Shown one piece after another: positions 1-10,740 of a stretch of DNA of 64,000 bases. The DNA lies in assembly GCA_945860895.1 (NCBI GenBank), contig CAMASK010000001.1:1-64000 (forward strand). Reading direction: 5' to 3'. Numbering within the stretch: the stretch's first letter is position 1; each line of letters begins with the position of its first letter. This DNA comes from Bacteriovorax stolpii. Lineage in GTDB: Bacteria; Bdellovibrionota; Bacteriovoracia; Bacteriovoracales; Bacteriovoracaceae. The notes under the pieces are model-generated. The model saw only the letters and a list, made by a program, of their open reading frames with translations. It had not been told where the DNA came from and searched no databases. The position numbers were made by a program, and so were the translations under genes.

Positions 1-346
1 CGTAAGATGTAACACCCACAAATATATCATTAGCAGCAACTACTGTGGGCATATTAACTCTTACTTGGACCATTGATCTTTGTAAATTTCCCATTTGTCC
101 CCACTGAGCACCTAGAATACATGGATTTTCCTGCTGAACTCTAACTAAACCAATACCATTTGCTGCATAAGGTGAACTATATGGCATAGTATTTTGGTAC
201 TGTGAACACTGACCATTTGCTGAGTAGCTCACACATGTTCCATATCCGCTGCCATAAAGATTACTCCTACCTGATTCATTTCCCTTTCCGCAACCACCGA
301 GTGAGAGCATTGCTAGCAAAGAGATTAATAAAGGTGCCGCTTTCAT
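1..346 (-). CDS. Putative lipoprotein, 3' end truncated by window edge (not in ORF track)
   Basis: Reverse strand from ATG (CAT at 344-346) is open to the window edge: MKAAPLLISLLAMLSLGGCGKGNESGRSNLYGSGYGTCVSYSANGQCSQ...; signal peptide plus lipobox LGGC. Confidence 0.75.
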   Translation of the reverse strand, partial: MKAAPLLISLLAMLSLGGCGKGNESGRSNLYGSGYGTCVSYSANGQCSQYQNTMPYSSPYAANGIGLVRVQQENPCILGAQWGQMGNLQRSMVQVRVNMPTVVAANDIFVGVTSY

Positions 347-512
347 GTAAACTTCTCCTTCGTCTTAAGACGATTACTTTGAGCCTATCGGATGAAACCC
401 TCCTTGAACTTTAGTAAATATTTTTTGATGGACTTAATTGATAGATCTTGTCGGTATTAGTTGACTTTTTCTGCCTAGTTTTAACCCTTTAGCGAACTGT
501 TATGATGGAAAG

Positions 513-1460
513 ATGAACAATATTTTTATTCGCCCTCGAGAAGAGTTGAAGAGAGTCTTCAAAACAGAGGATACCCGTTTTTTGATTTACACCGGTTTAA
601 AGGTCTCCGGCATCTCTTTTATTATCAATCTTTTTATCTACTCCGCTCTCTTTCAAGTGATGCGTTTGAATTATGCATTTTTTAAGGCCCATGGTTTTCC
701 CGATATGCAGGATGAATCTGTTTTCTATAATTACTTATTATCTGAAGCAGCTGATAACTTAACGATTTTTTTTCTCTTTCACATCTTTCTCTTCTTCATT
801 GGTACTTACGTCGGATGGTTAATTTTAAGACCTTTCCGAATGATGGGGGAGTACTGTGTAGAGGCTTTGGAAAATCCCAATGCTGTTTTTAAAGTGGATG
901 AATTCAGCACTTATAAGTTACTTATTCGTTTTTCTGAATTCTTTTTTGAATATTTACGCGAATCACGCCTAAAAGGAGCTATTTCCACTAATAGCATTCC
1001 TCCACAGTATTCACGGATTCATAAACCAATTGCTGACAAGATCTTCATGTTACACTTTGGACTTTTACTTATCATCATTGCGATCTGCTCCAATGTCTTT
1101 TTAATTGAAAATGCCAGTGCGATTTATCAGAACATGATTGAGCTGGCGACAAAGACTCTCACTAGTTCGAAAGAGGCCAATCGTTTTTTTGGCCATCAGA
1201 TGTTTATTATGGATGATATTGTGACTCTTTCCATTGTGTTGATCACTTTTAGTTATCTCGCATTAGGATTCCATCTTTATGAAAAAGTTTCTGGCGCTGC
1301 GTTTGGAATTTTTTCTACTATGCGATCATTCATGAAGGGTAACTACTTCAGTCGGGTACATCTACTGGGTTATGCTTATCTAAGGGACTATACGCGCAAG
1401 CTTAACAAATATCTCGACTACATTGAGAATAATTTGGTGAAAGAGAAACCGAAAGGTTGA
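513..1460 (+). CDS. Multi-pass membrane protein of unknown function
   Basis: 315-aa ORF with about 4 hydrophobic segments. Confidence 0.7.
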   Translation: MNNIFIRPREELKRVFKTEDTRFLIYTGLKVSGISFIINLFIYSALFQVMRLNYAFFKAHGFPDMQDESVFYNYLLSEAADNLTIFFLFHIFLFFIGTYVGWLILRPFRMMGEYCVEALENPNAVFKVDEFSTYKLLIRFSEFFFEYLRESRLKGAISTNSIPPQYSRIHKPIADKIFMLHFGLLLIIIAICSNVFLIENASAIYQNMIELATKTLTSSKEANRFFGHQMFIMDDIVTLSIVLITFSYLALGFHLYEKVSGAAFGIFSTMRSFMKGNYFSRVHLLGYAYLRDYTRKLNKYLDYIENNLVKEKPKG

Positions 1461-1533
1461 AATAAAATCGTAGTTTCATTAACATAGTGGGAATAAAACA
1501 ATAATTGTTCTCAAAAGATAGAAAAGGAAGTTT

Positions 1534-2313
1534 ATGAAAAGTCGTTTCATTATGGTTTTGGCCTTGGTTTTGGCCAGTGCCTGTACATCAAAAGATGATC
1601 TTAAAAAAATGATCAAAGAAAATCCTGAAATCATAACTGAAGCCATTGAGGCTAATCCTGAAAAATTCATAGAGGCACTTAACAATGCAGTGAAAGCTTC
1701 TCAGGAAGGTCAGGGTAAAAAGCGTGAAGAAGAAGAGAAGAAAGTACTTGAAGAAAGTTTCAACAAGCCACTTTTAGCGGAAATTCGTTCTGATGAAAGT
1801 TTCCGTGGTAATGCTGATGCTCCTATTACGCTAATTGAATATTCAGATTTCGAATGTCCATTTTGTTCGCGTGGATTCAATACTGTTATGGAATTAATGG
1901 AAAAATATAAAGGCAAAATCCGTTTTGCTTATAAGCATCTCCCACTTAGCTTCCACCCTCAGGCAATGCCAGCTGCTCAGTATTACGAGGCCATTCGTCT
2001 TCAGTCTCCTGAAAAAGCATGGGCTTTTCATGATGCTATCTATAAAAATCAGCGCGCTCTTCAAAACGGTGAAAAATTCCTGAAAGAAGAAGCAAATAAA
2101 CTGAAAGTTGATATGGCGAAATTAGCTAAAGATGTTAAGTCTGATGCAGTTCAGGCACGCATTGATGCTGACATTGCTGAGGCTGGTAAATTTGGATTTC
2201 AAGGAACTCCAGGGTTCTTGTTAAATGGTATTCCAGTTAAAGGTGCTTACCCAGCTTCTCACTTTGATTCTCTTATCGCTGAACTTAAAAAGCGTGGAAA
2301 AATCTCTCTTTAA
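1534..2313 (+). CDS. DsbA-like thioredoxin-fold lipoprotein
   Basis: Lipobox-like LASAC; FECPFC active-site motif and DsbA-type C-terminus (GFQGTPGFLLNG). Confidence 0.85.
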   Translation: MKSRFIMVLALVLASACTSKDDLKKMIKENPEIITEAIEANPEKFIEALNNAVKASQEGQGKKREEEEKKVLEESFNKPLLAEIRSDESFRGNADAPITLIEYSDFECPFCSRGFNTVMELMEKYKGKIRFAYKHLPLSFHPQAMPAAQYYEAIRLQSPEKAWAFHDAIYKNQRALQNGEKFLKEEANKLKVDMAKLAKDVKSDAVQARIDADIAEAGKFGFQGTPGFLLNGIPVKGAYPASHFDSLIAELKKRGKISL

Positions 2314-2338
2314 TCTTTTTGATAAAAGTCTTTTAGAT

Positions 2339-2367
2339 AATAAACCCCGGCCAGTCCGGGGTTTATT
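2339..2367. terminator. Bidirectional hairpin terminator
   Basis: AATAAACCCCGG-CCAGT-CCGGGGTTTATT perfect 12-bp stem just after the dsbA-like gene. Confidence 0.7.
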
Positions 2368-2538
2368 ATTGAATATATTGCTTGGCAATATGTCAGAAAA
2401 TAACTGGCAAAATTTGCCTCCCGCCCTAAACAAGGCAATTTATTCCCCGGCCAAATGGTCATCCTTGCTTCAAACTCAAGTGAAAGTTATAATTTTGACA
2501 GAGACTCCCACGGACTGGGAAATGCTATAAAGGTACAA

Positions 2539-3069
2539 ATGGCAGATGAAAAATCAAGACAGGTTGCAACCTCGTCAAAAAATCCGTTACTCACTTTGCT
2601 TATGGCAATCAATATTATTGCTATGGGAACCGTTGCTTATTTTCAATATCGTTTTATGGATATGGAAGCTAAACGTCCGGATCTCAGTCAACTCCTAAAA
2701 GAAAAAGATGCTCCAAGTGAAGGGGAAGCAGATGGTGAAGCAAAAACAGTAGAAGTAGTGAAGAAAGAAAATCTTCTTCCGCTAGATAGCTTCACAGTAA
2801 ATCTTGCACAAGGTGAAGGTCCTCGACGTTACGTTCGCCTCGATGCTGTACTTAAAATGAGTGATGATGCTAAAGCTCCTGAGTTTGAAGCTAGAAAGCC
2901 ACAAATCAGAGATTCCATCATCAGTATTTTAAATACTAAGCGAGCTGATGATTTGCTTAAGAAAGAAGGCAAAAGCTTTTTGAAAGAAGAGATTAAAGCT
3001 TCTATCAATTCATTTTTAATTGATGGAAGAGTGGAAGATATTTATTACATAAGCTTCCAGATTAACTAG
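2539..3069 (+). CDS. fliL: Flagellar basal body-associated protein FliL
   Basis: Single TM, 'PLDSFTVNLA...RRYVRLDAVLKM' FliL motif, directly upstream of fliM; start ATG at 2539 preferred over 2455. Confidence 0.85.
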   Translation: MADEKSRQVATSSKNPLLTLLMAINIIAMGTVAYFQYRFMDMEAKRPDLSQLLKEKDAPSEGEADGEAKTVEVVKKENLLPLDSFTVNLAQGEGPRRYVRLDAVLKMSDDAKAPEFEARKPQIRDSIISILNTKRADDLLKKEGKSFLKEEIKASINSFLIDGRVEDIYYISFQIN

Positions 3070-3110
3070 TAGCAGGATGCCACTAGTTTAAACTCCCAGG
3101 AGGGGAACCC

Positions 3111-4106
3111 ATGGCCCAAGTATTGAGCCAAGAAGAAGTAGATGCATTACTAAGCGCTGTGAATGATGGCACAGACGGTGACGGTAATGATGAAAGAGGT
3201 GGAGTTTCCGGACTAGGTTCGTCTGATGAAACCAATATCCAGCCTTATGATCTAACTAATCAAGACCGAGTTATTCGGGGGCGAATGCCGATCCTCGAGA
3301 TTATCTACGAGAGATTCATTCGTCAATTTCGTGTTTCACTCTCAAACTCACTAAGAAAAATTTCTACTATTTCAATGATCTCAACTGATCTTTTGAAATT
3401 TGGTGAGTTCGTAAATACGCTTCCGATTCCATCTTGTATGTGTATCATGCGTTTCAACGAACTTCGCGGTCCTGCTTTAATTGTGTTTGAATCAAAACTG
3501 GCCTACGCCATCATCGATTCATATTTTGGTGGAACAGATCGCCCTTTCACAAAAATTGAAGGGAAAGAATTTACCTCAATCGAACTTTCTTTCATGAGAC
3601 GTGTGATGGATATGGCCATCAGTGATTTAGAAGAAGCCTGGGCACCGGTACATAGAATTGATGCTCAATATTCAAGAACTGAAATTAATCCTCAGTTTGT
3701 GGGTGTGGTTCCACCTTCTGATGTAATCATCACCACCACTTTCGAAGTAGAATTTGAATCGGCTTCGGGAACGATCATGGTAGTGATTCCTTACTCAACG
3801 ATTGAACCGATTAAACAAAAACTTTCCTCCAGCTTCCAGGCCGATAATGATGTTGTTGATACACTCTGGAACCGTTCGATGCAGGAACATGTTCATCATT
3901 CTGAAGCCTCAGCGGTTGTTAAATTAGGTGAAACAGACATGACTATCGGTGATTTAATCAGTCTTCAAGTAGGAGATGTTATTCCTCTTTCTCAGGAAGT
4001 TTCAGGTGAACTTGATTTAGAAATTGAAGATTCAAAAAAATTAAAATGTTTAATTGGTGTCTATAAGGGCAACCGCGCTGTTCAAATTACAAGAAGAATT
4101 AGATAA
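3111..4106 (+). CDS. fliM: Flagellar motor switch protein FliM
   Basis: 'LSQEEVDALL' N-terminus, FliM core, RBS GGAGGGG upstream. Confidence 0.95.
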   Translation: MAQVLSQEEVDALLSAVNDGTDGDGNDERGGVSGLGSSDETNIQPYDLTNQDRVIRGRMPILEIIYERFIRQFRVSLSNSLRKISTISMISTDLLKFGEFVNTLPIPSCMCIMRFNELRGPALIVFESKLAYAIIDSYFGGTDRPFTKIEGKEFTSIELSFMRRVMDMAISDLEEAWAPVHRIDAQYSRTEINPQFVGVVPPSDVIITTTFEVEFESASGTIMVVIPYSTIEPIKQKLSSSFQADNDVVDTLWNRSMQEHVHHSEASAVVKLGETDMTIGDLISLQVGDVIPLSQEVSGELDLEIEDSKKLKCLIGVYKGNRAVQITRRIR

Positions 4107-4118
4107 AAGGAAGAAACC

Positions 4119-4475
4119 ATGGCAACTCAAGAAATGTCAGAAAATAACAAAGATGCGATTCGTGAACTTGCTGATGGAATCAAAGCAGGTGATGATGCCC
4201 TCAATAAACTCAAAGTACAGAACCTCGACTTTATTCTGGATATCCCGCTTAAAGTAAGTGTGGAACTAGGTAGAGCTAAAGTGATTATTAAAGATCTTCT
4301 TCAGCTGGGTCAGGGTTCAGTTGTTGAGTTAGATAAGCTTGCAGGTGAACCATTAGAGGTTCTTGTTAATGGCAAACTGGTTGCAAGAGGTGAAGTTGTA
4401 GTGGTAAATGAAAAATTTGGGATTCGTCTTACCGATATTATAAGTCCATTAGAACGTATTGAATCTCTGAAGTAA
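4119..4475 (+). CDS. fliN: Flagellar motor switch protein FliN
   Basis: '[68 protein letters not shown]' SpoA domain. Confidence 0.95.
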   Translation: MATQEMSENNKDAIRELADGIKAGDDALNKLKVQNLDFILDIPLKVSVELGRAKVIIKDLLQLGQGSVVELDKLAGEPLEVLVNGKLVARGEVVVVNEKFGIRLTDIISPLERIESLK

Positions 4476-4504
4476 GTCGCTGAAATTTACGTCAACCAGG
4501 AAGG

Positions 4505-5689
4505 ATGACCGTTATGAATAAGATGTTCGCAATTACAATTTTCTCTCTTTTATTGTCGGGCCTGGCTCTAGCGGGTGTCAAAGTGACTTCACTAGATCTA
4601 ACTACCAATGGCGATAATGGCTATGTCAATATCACTCTGGATGGGCGATCAAATGATCTGCCTGATTTAAAGGTTTACGGTAAAGTGATTGAACTTACTC
4701 TTTCCAATGCTGATGGCTTTGAATCCATTTCAAAAAATATTAAAGGTGCTCAACTTTCTGCCAATAGCCTTAATGGAAAGGCGATTGTAAAAGCAATTCT
4801 TCCCTATGATGTGAAATCTTCATCTGTGGACGTAGGATGGAAAAATTCAAAAATTGAAGTGGTTTTTCCGCGTGGAAAAGTGGCTCCGAGTAAAACAGCT
4901 TATGAAGGTTCTGGTATTGGTCCGAAAGAAACTCAGGATGCTAAACCTGTAGCTCCAACAATTGATAAAAAAACAGAAAATAAGGTTTCTAAAGATCTTC
5001 TTAATGAAGATTATCTGAATAAACTTATTAAAGAAGAAGCGACTGTCGCCAAAGAGCCAGAGAATACTGCCATCGTAAAAAATGATGAAGTTAACACGAA
5101 ACAAGCTGCCATTGCTAAAGTTAATACTAAGGTGATTGGAACAAATAATGAAGTTCCAAAGGCAGTTGGCTCGAGTGATAATTTTTCTTTTGCTGGCTAT
5201 GCTGCCAAATTCACAATTTTCCTCGCTCTTGTGCTTGGTCTTTTTTACGGCGTAGTTCAGTTGCTGAAAAAAGGTGTTTTTAATCGTGGAAAACTTGGCT
5301 TTTTAAATAACACTCAATTGATTGAAGTTCTGAGTACAACTTATGTTGCGCCTAAACGCTCTCTCATGGTGATTAAGGCCCACAAACAAATCTTTCTGGT
5401 TTCAAACTCTGAAGCTGGGTTAACTTTTCTTTCTGAGATGACTGATACTACTGGTCTCATCAAAGAAGGCGAAAAATTCATGACCGGAACAAACTTTGAC
5501 TTAAATCTTGCTGCTGAAAATAACTCTGATTATGAATCAATGATTAAACTTAAAGACAACATCAATGAATCTACTCCTGTCAATGAAGATAAGGGGCTTT
5601 CAAAGATTGCCATCGCTAAAGACATTGTGAAATTTTCAGATGAATTAAAGAAGAAGGCCAAGAAACTTAAGCCGATTGAGTTTAATTAG
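4505..5689 (+). CDS. fliO: FliO-like flagellar biosynthesis protein with long periplasmic AMIN-like N-terminal region
   Basis: Position between fliN and fliP; single TM then FliO-like 'LIEVLSTTYVAPKRSLMVIKAHKQIFLVS'. Confidence 0.75.
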   Translation: MTVMNKMFAITIFSLLLSGLALAGVKVTSLDLTTNGDNGYVNITLDGRSNDLPDLKVYGKVIELTLSNADGFESISKNIKGAQLSANSLNGKAIVKAILPYDVKSSSVDVGWKNSKIEVVFPRGKVAPSKTAYEGSGIGPKETQDAKPVAPTIDKKTENKVSKDLLNEDYLNKLIKEEATVAKEPENTAIVKNDEVNTKQAAIAKVNTKVIGTNNEVPKAVGSSDNFSFAGYAAKFTIFLALVLGLFYGVVQLLKKGVFNRGKLGFLNNTQLIEVLSTTYVAPKRSLMVIKAHKQIFLVSNSEAGLTFLSEMTDTTGLIKEGEKFMTGTNFDLNLAAENNSDYESMIKLKDNINESTPVNEDKGLSKIAIAKDIVKFSDELKKKAKKLKPIEFN

Positions 5690-5708
5690 TCTTTAACCAA
5701 GGTCTGGC

Positions 5709-6455
5709 ATGAAGTTTTTTTTCCGAGCTGCTCTTGCTGTCTGGTCAATTTTTTTGACCAATGTTGCATTTGCTCAATCAACGACTAATCTTCCCGGTGT
5801 AGCTTTGAATTTTGGACAAGGAACGAATCTCGTCGATACGATGGAAGTCCTTTTATTGTTCACTGTTTTGACTCTGGCCCCGGCGATTATCATTTTATGT
5901 ACCTCTTTTACCCGTATTGTCGTTGTTTTGTCTTTCATGAGACAAGCCTTGGGGACACAAAACATGCCACCCAATCAGTTGTTGATTGGCTTTGCTATGT
6001 TTCTTTCGGTCTTTGTGATGATGCCAACTGGACAGTCTATTTATAAAAATTCCATCCAGCCTTATCAGGCAAAACAAATTGATGCCACTCAGGCGATCAA
6101 GGGACTTGAGACTGATTTGCGCGCTTTTATGCAAAAGCATGTGAGAAAAGCAGATATAGGATTATTTTATGATGTCACTAATGCTGCGGCTCCGGCAGAT
6201 ATCAATGCCGTACCAACTCATTACTTAATTCCAGCATTCATTATTTCAGAACTTAAAACTGCATTTCAGATTGGATTTTTACTTTATATCCCTTTCATTG
6301 TTTTAGATATGGTGGTGGCCTCTGTTTTGATGGCAATGGGAATGATGATGCTTCCTCCAATGCTGGTCTCAATGCCTTTTAAACTTCTGCTTTTCGTCTT
6401 AGTTGATGGATGGCAATTGGTGACCGGAGCGATTTTAAGATCGTTTAACACCTAA
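5709..6455 (+). CDS. fliP: Flagellar export protein FliP
   Basis: 'FTRIVVVLSFMRQALGTQNMPPNQLLIGFAMFLSVFVM' and 'MMMLPPMLVSMPFKLLLFVLVDGW' motifs. Confidence 0.95.
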   Translation: MKFFFRAALAVWSIFLTNVAFAQSTTNLPGVALNFGQGTNLVDTMEVLLLFTVLTLAPAIIILCTSFTRIVVVLSFMRQALGTQNMPPNQLLIGFAMFLSVFVMMPTGQSIYKNSIQPYQAKQIDATQAIKGLETDLRAFMQKHVRKADIGLFYDVTNAAAPADINAVPTHYLIPAFIISELKTAFQIGFLLYIPFIVLDMVVASVLMAMGMMMLPPMLVSMPFKLLLFVLVDGWQLVTGAILRSFNT

Positions 6456-6464
6456 GGAAGACCT

Positions 6465-6737
6465 ATGGAAAATGATTTTGTAATTGAAGTTGTGAATCAA
6501 GCCATTCGAGTCACTTTAATGCTTGCAGCACCAATGTTAATCGGCGCACTGGTAGTAGGTGTGGTGGTTTCGATTTTTCAGGCAGTGACCCAAATTAATG
6601 AACAAACTCTTTCTTTTATTCCTAAAATACTTGTGATTATCGCGGCGCTGGTTATCTTCAGTCCATGGATGATGGAGACGATGGTTACCTACACGCGTGA
6701 ACTCTTCATTAGTATTCCGGAATTGATCAGGCGTTAA
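6465..6737 (+). CDS. fliQ: Flagellar export protein FliQ
   Basis: 90 aa, two TMs, 'SIFQAVTQINEQTLSFIPKI'. Confidence 0.95.
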   Translation: MENDFVIEVVNQAIRVTLMLAAPMLIGALVVGVVVSIFQAVTQINEQTLSFIPKILVIIAALVIFSPWMMETMVTYTRELFISIPELIRR

Positions 6738-7516
6738 TGAATTTTACCATTGCCGATCAGCAAGTTTTCCTGGCTTTCTGGATAGGCTTCTCCCGTTGGA
6801 TTGCAGTCCTTTTTCAATTACCTTTATTTGATAACGTCTCAGTTCCTATGACTGTGAAAGTTCTGACTAGCTTTCTGATTGCTTATGCATTTTTTCCGGG
6901 ACTTGAGGGCACACTACTTGCAGAGGTGAATACAGTAGGAGTGGACAACATCTGGGTCTTGATGATGTTTCATACGACTACAGGCTTAATTATTGGATTT
7001 TTGGTGAAATGTATTATGAGTTTATTTGTAGCAACCGGTAGCATACTGACCCAACAGATTGGATTCTCCTCTGTTAGCTATTTTGATCCCACTCAGGGCC
7101 AGCAGGTGGGACCGTTTGAGCGTCTGATTGAATGGACCATGGTTATCTTAATACTTTCCTCCGGTGCCCTGGTTCCCATGTTCAAAGGGGTCTATGAATC
7201 CTTTTTTTCTGTCAATTTCTTAAATGCCGATAAAATGCTCAAATCGCCTGAGTATTTTGTGTTATTCTTTAAGTCAGCTTTCAGTGCTTCTATCCTTTTG
7301 GCGGGACCATTGATTTTTGCAAATCTTCTGATGAATTTAGTAATGGGGATTGTGGCCCGGACTGTTCCTCAAATGAATGTTTTGCAAGTTAGTTTCGTAT
7401 TGAATATTGGTTTTGGACTGCTTCTCTTCTTAGGAATAGGAGAGGAGTTTTTCCAGGTAAGTTTTGATTTGTATGTTGAAAAGTTAGGTGATTGGTTTCA
7501 ATTTATCACTAATTAA
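6737..7516 (+). CDS. fliR: Flagellar export protein FliR
   Basis: 259 aa, operon position, FliR-type 'VARTVPQMNVLQVSFVLNIGFGLLL'. Confidence 0.93.
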   Translation: MNFTIADQQVFLAFWIGFSRWIAVLFQLPLFDNVSVPMTVKVLTSFLIAYAFFPGLEGTLLAEVNTVGVDNIWVLMMFHTTTGLIIGFLVKCIMSLFVATGSILTQQIGFSSVSYFDPTQGQQVGPFERLIEWTMVILILSSGALVPMFKGVYESFFSVNFLNADKMLKSPEYFVLFFKSAFSASILLAGPLIFANLLMNLVMGIVARTVPQMNVLQVSFVLNIGFGLLLFLGIGEEFFQVSFDLYVEKLGDWFQFITN

Positions 7517-7541
7517 TCAGCACAAAATATAGAGGCACAGG

Positions 7542-8618
7542 ATGGCCGACGAAAACGACGACGAAAAAACCGAAGAACCCTCCCAATATAGGCTCGAAGA
7601 GTCTCGTAAAAAGGGTGAGGTTGCAGTATCTAAAGAGCTTACTAGTGTGCTCCTCCTTTCCGGCTCACTTCTCACTCTCATTGTTTGTAGTGTATTCGTT
7701 TATGAGCAATTCACTCATTACATTGAATGGATTTATCGTCTTGATTTCAAAACAATTTATACGGCTGAAAAATTTAGTGATGTAATCAGTCAGACGGCCT
7801 GGACTTTGGTGAAATGTGCCGGGCCATTTTTTGCAGCTTCAATTTGCTTAGGCGTATTTGCAACTTTCATTCAAATTGGTTTTCTTTATTCTCCAGAAAT
7901 TATGGAAGTAAAATTTGAAAGATTGAATCCAGTACAGGGGATTCAGCGACTCTTCAGCAAAAAAGCTTTGGTTGAAGCCATCAAGGGTGTTTTTAAATTT
8001 GCGGTCGTCATAGTCATCACTTACAACGTGATGAAAGAGAATATTGTTTCATTTTTAGGTTTTCTCCATGCCGACGTTGCCTCCAGCCTGGGTTTTGGTA
8101 AATACCTGATGATTAAGCTTGGATTTTCAGTATTGCTAGGATTGGGAGTTATTGCTCTGGCCGACTTTGCTTGGGAAAAGTGGAGTTATCGCAAAAAGAT
8201 GATGATGACCAAACAAGAGGCAAAAGAAGAATCCAAAGAGAAAGATGGTAATCCTGAAATCAAAAACCGTATCCGCCAGATTCAAAAGCAAATGGCCCAA
8301 AAGCGCATGATGAGTGATGTGAAGAAGGCCGATGTAATTGTTACCAATCCAACTCATATTAGTGTAGCATTGAAGTATGATGGAGACGCGATGGTAGCCC
8401 CATCCGTTATGGCAAAAGGTGCCGATCATTTGGCCCTTCGGATCCGAGAGATTGCAAAGGAAAATGATATTCCAATCGTTGAAAATATCATGTTGGCGCG
8501 AACGTTATATAAAACAGTGAAAGTGGGACATGGAGTTCCTCGCACATTGTACAAAGCGGTCGCAGAAATTTTGGCTTTCGTTTATAAATTAAGACGTAAA
8601 GAGAAAGCCCTAAAATAA
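7542..8618 (+). CDS. flhB: Flagellar export switch protein FlhB
   Basis: NPTH autocleavage motif in 'DVIVTNPTHISVALKYD'. Confidence 0.95.
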   Translation: MADENDDEKTEEPSQYRLEESRKKGEVAVSKELTSVLLLSGSLLTLIVCSVFVYEQFTHYIEWIYRLDFKTIYTAEKFSDVISQTAWTLVKCAGPFFAASICLGVFATFIQIGFLYSPEIMEVKFERLNPVQGIQRLFSKKALVEAIKGVFKFAVVIVITYNVMKENIVSFLGFLHADVASSLGFGKYLMIKLGFSVLLGLGVIALADFAWEKWSYRKKMMMTKQEAKEESKEKDGNPEIKNRIRQIQKQMAQKRMMSDVKKADVIVTNPTHISVALKYDGDAMVAPSVMAKGADHLALRIREIAKENDIPIVENIMLARTLYKTVKVGHGVPRTLYKAVAEILAFVYKLRRKEKALK

Positions 8619-8661
8619 ATTTTTAATGCTCAGGATGAGCACTTCTTAGTAAGAGGTAACC

Positions 8662-10737
8662 ATGGAAGGATTCGTTTCAAAATTCAAATCCTTAACGCAA
8701 AATTCGGATGTGGTCATTGCCATCGGATTAATGATTGTCCTTGGGGTAATGGTTGTTCCTATTCCACCATTTCTGCTGGATTTGTTTCTTACGCTTTCTA
8801 TTGGAATTTCAGTCGCAGTTTTATTAACTGCAGTTTATTCTAAGAAGCCCCTGGATTTTTCAACTTTTCCAACTGTGCTTTTAATCACAACGTTATTTCG
8901 TCTATCACTTAACGTTGCATCAACCCGAAATATTTTGCTTCACGGCTCCAGTGACGGAACAGGAGCTGCCGGGGAAATCATCAAAGCTTTTGGTGATTTC
9001 GTCGTTGGTGGTAATTATGCCGTAGGTATTGTTATTTTTATCATCCTTGTGGTGATTAACTTTATGGTAATCACTAAAGGTGCTGGTCGAGTAGCCGAGG
9101 TTTCTGCACGATTCACTTTAGATGCAATGCCAGGTAAACAAATGGCCATTGATGCTGATTTGAATGCCGGATTAATTGATGAAAAAGAAGCTAAACGTCG
9201 TCGTACTGAAGTTGCACAAGAAGCAGACTTTTACGGGTCTATGGATGGTGCTTCGAAATTTGTACGAGGAGAAGCCATTGCGGGGATTTTAATTACTGCC
9301 ATTAACATGATCGGTGGGATTATTATTGGAGTTGCTCAGCAGGATATGAGTTTTTCTGATGCTGCTCAAGTTTTCACACTTTTAACTGTTGGTGATGGTT
9401 TAATCGCTCAGATTCCTGCTCTGATTATCTCAACTGCTGCTGGTATTATCGCCACTAGAAATTCCAACACTGATTCTCTGGGGACACAGGTAGGAAATGA
9501 ATTTAGTGCCAATCCAAAATCATTTTATATTACCGCCGCTTCACTTACCATTTTCGGCTTGATTCCAGGTTTTCCAGGACTTCCGTTCATAATGATGGGG
9601 GGACTGGTTGCCTTCACTGGTTTTAAGATTGAAAAGAATAAAGAACTTGCGAAAAGTGCCGCCAGTTCAAGTGCTGTGGAAGAGACAAAAGCTAAAGTCG
9701 AAACGCTTGAATCTCTACTACCTGTTGAATTAGTTCAACTTGAAGTTGGTTACGGAATTGTGAGTATAGTTGATGCTAAACAAAATGGTGACCTGCTTGA
9801 ACGTATCTCTCATATCAGAAAACAGTTTGCTGTGGATTGGGGAGTCATCATTCCTTCGGTACGCATTAAAGACAATCTGGAATTAAAGCCAGGTGGTTAT
9901 TCAGTTAAATTAAAAGGTGTTGAGATTGCTAAAGGTGAACTCATGCCAGATCACTTAATGGCCATGGACCCTGGGACTGTGATTGAGCAGATGGACGGAA
10001 TTGAAACGAAAGAGCCTGTTTTTGGTTTACCGGCGATATGGGTGACAGATGATCGCAAAGATGAAGCTCAATATAATGGTTATACCGTTGTGGATCTTTC
10101 AACAATTGTTGCGACTCATTTAACAGAAGTCTTAAAGACTAACTTAAGCGAACTTTTTGGACGTCAGGAGTTAGTGAAGGTTTTAGATAACTTTAAAGAA
10201 GAAAATCCTAAGATCGTAGCGGACCTAGTCCCTGATATAATGACTCTTGGGTCCGTTCTGAAAGTCCTTCAAAATCTTCTAAGAGAAGGTGTTTCAGTAC
10301 GCGATCTTCGGTCTATTTTAGAAACACTCGCTGAATTTGGAACATCCACTAAAGATACCGAAGCACTAACTGAATACGTTCGACAGTCCCTATACCGTTC
10401 TATTACAGAAAAAATTAAGAGCTCGGCCGGGGATGTTCCTTTGTTCACCCTTGATCGTGCTTTAGAAGAAACCGTCGCCAGATCGATTATCCATACCGAT
10501 CATGGAACACAATTAAACCTTGATCCAAAAGTGACTCAAACTATTTTGGCATCTTTAAATGAAAAGATTGAAGAAGCTACCTCTCAGGGGGAAAAGATGG
10601 TTGTACTATGTTCACCAGTCATTCGACGCCATTTCAAGAGGTTGACTGAAAAATTCATTCCCAACATGATTGTGGTGAGTCATAATGAATTAAGCCCCGA
10701 AGTTAATATTAGATCCCTCGGTACGGTGAGGTTATAA
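8662..10737 (+). CDS. flhA: Flagellar export gate protein FlhA
   Basis: 'FVVGGNYAVGIVIFIILVVINFMVITKGAGRVAEVSARFTLDAMPGKQMAIDADLNAGLI' FHIPEP motif. Confidence 0.97.
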   Translation: MEGFVSKFKSLTQNSDVVIAIGLMIVLGVMVVPIPPFLLDLFLTLSIGISVAVLLTAVYSKKPLDFSTFPTVLLITTLFRLSLNVASTRNILLHGSSDGTGAAGEIIKAFGDFVVGGNYAVGIVIFIILVVINFMVITKGAGRVAEVSARFTLDAMPGKQMAIDADLNAGLIDEKEAKRRRTEVAQEADFYGSMDGASKFVRGEAIAGILITAINMIGGIIIGVAQQDMSFSDAAQVFTLLTVGDGLIAQIPALIISTAAGIIATRNSNTDSLGTQVGNEFSANPKSFYITAASLTIFGLIPGFPGLPFIMMGGLVAFTGFKIEKNKELAKSAASSSAVEETKAKVETLESLLPVELVQLEVGYGIVSIVDAKQNGDLLERISHIRKQFAVDWGVIIPSVRIKDNLELKPGGYSVKLKGVEIAKGELMPDHLMAMDPGTVIEQMDGIETKEPVFGLPAIWVTDDRKDEAQYNGYTVVDLSTIVATHLTEVLKTNLSELFGRQELVKVLDNFKEENPKIVADLVPDIMTLGSVLKVLQNLLREGVSVRDLRSILETLAEFGTSTKDTEALTEYVRQSLYRSITEKIKSSAGDVPLFTLDRALEETVARSIIHTDHGTQLNLDPKVTQTILASLNEKIEEATSQGEKMVVLCSPVIRRHFKRLTEKFIPNMIVVSHNELSPEVNIRSLGTVRL

Positions 10738-10740
10738 AGA

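Noticed and set aside
202-414. 70-aa plus-strand ORF
   Set aside because: Antisense to the start of a convincing lipoprotein gene (1-346, minus); no RBS or recognisable protein features.
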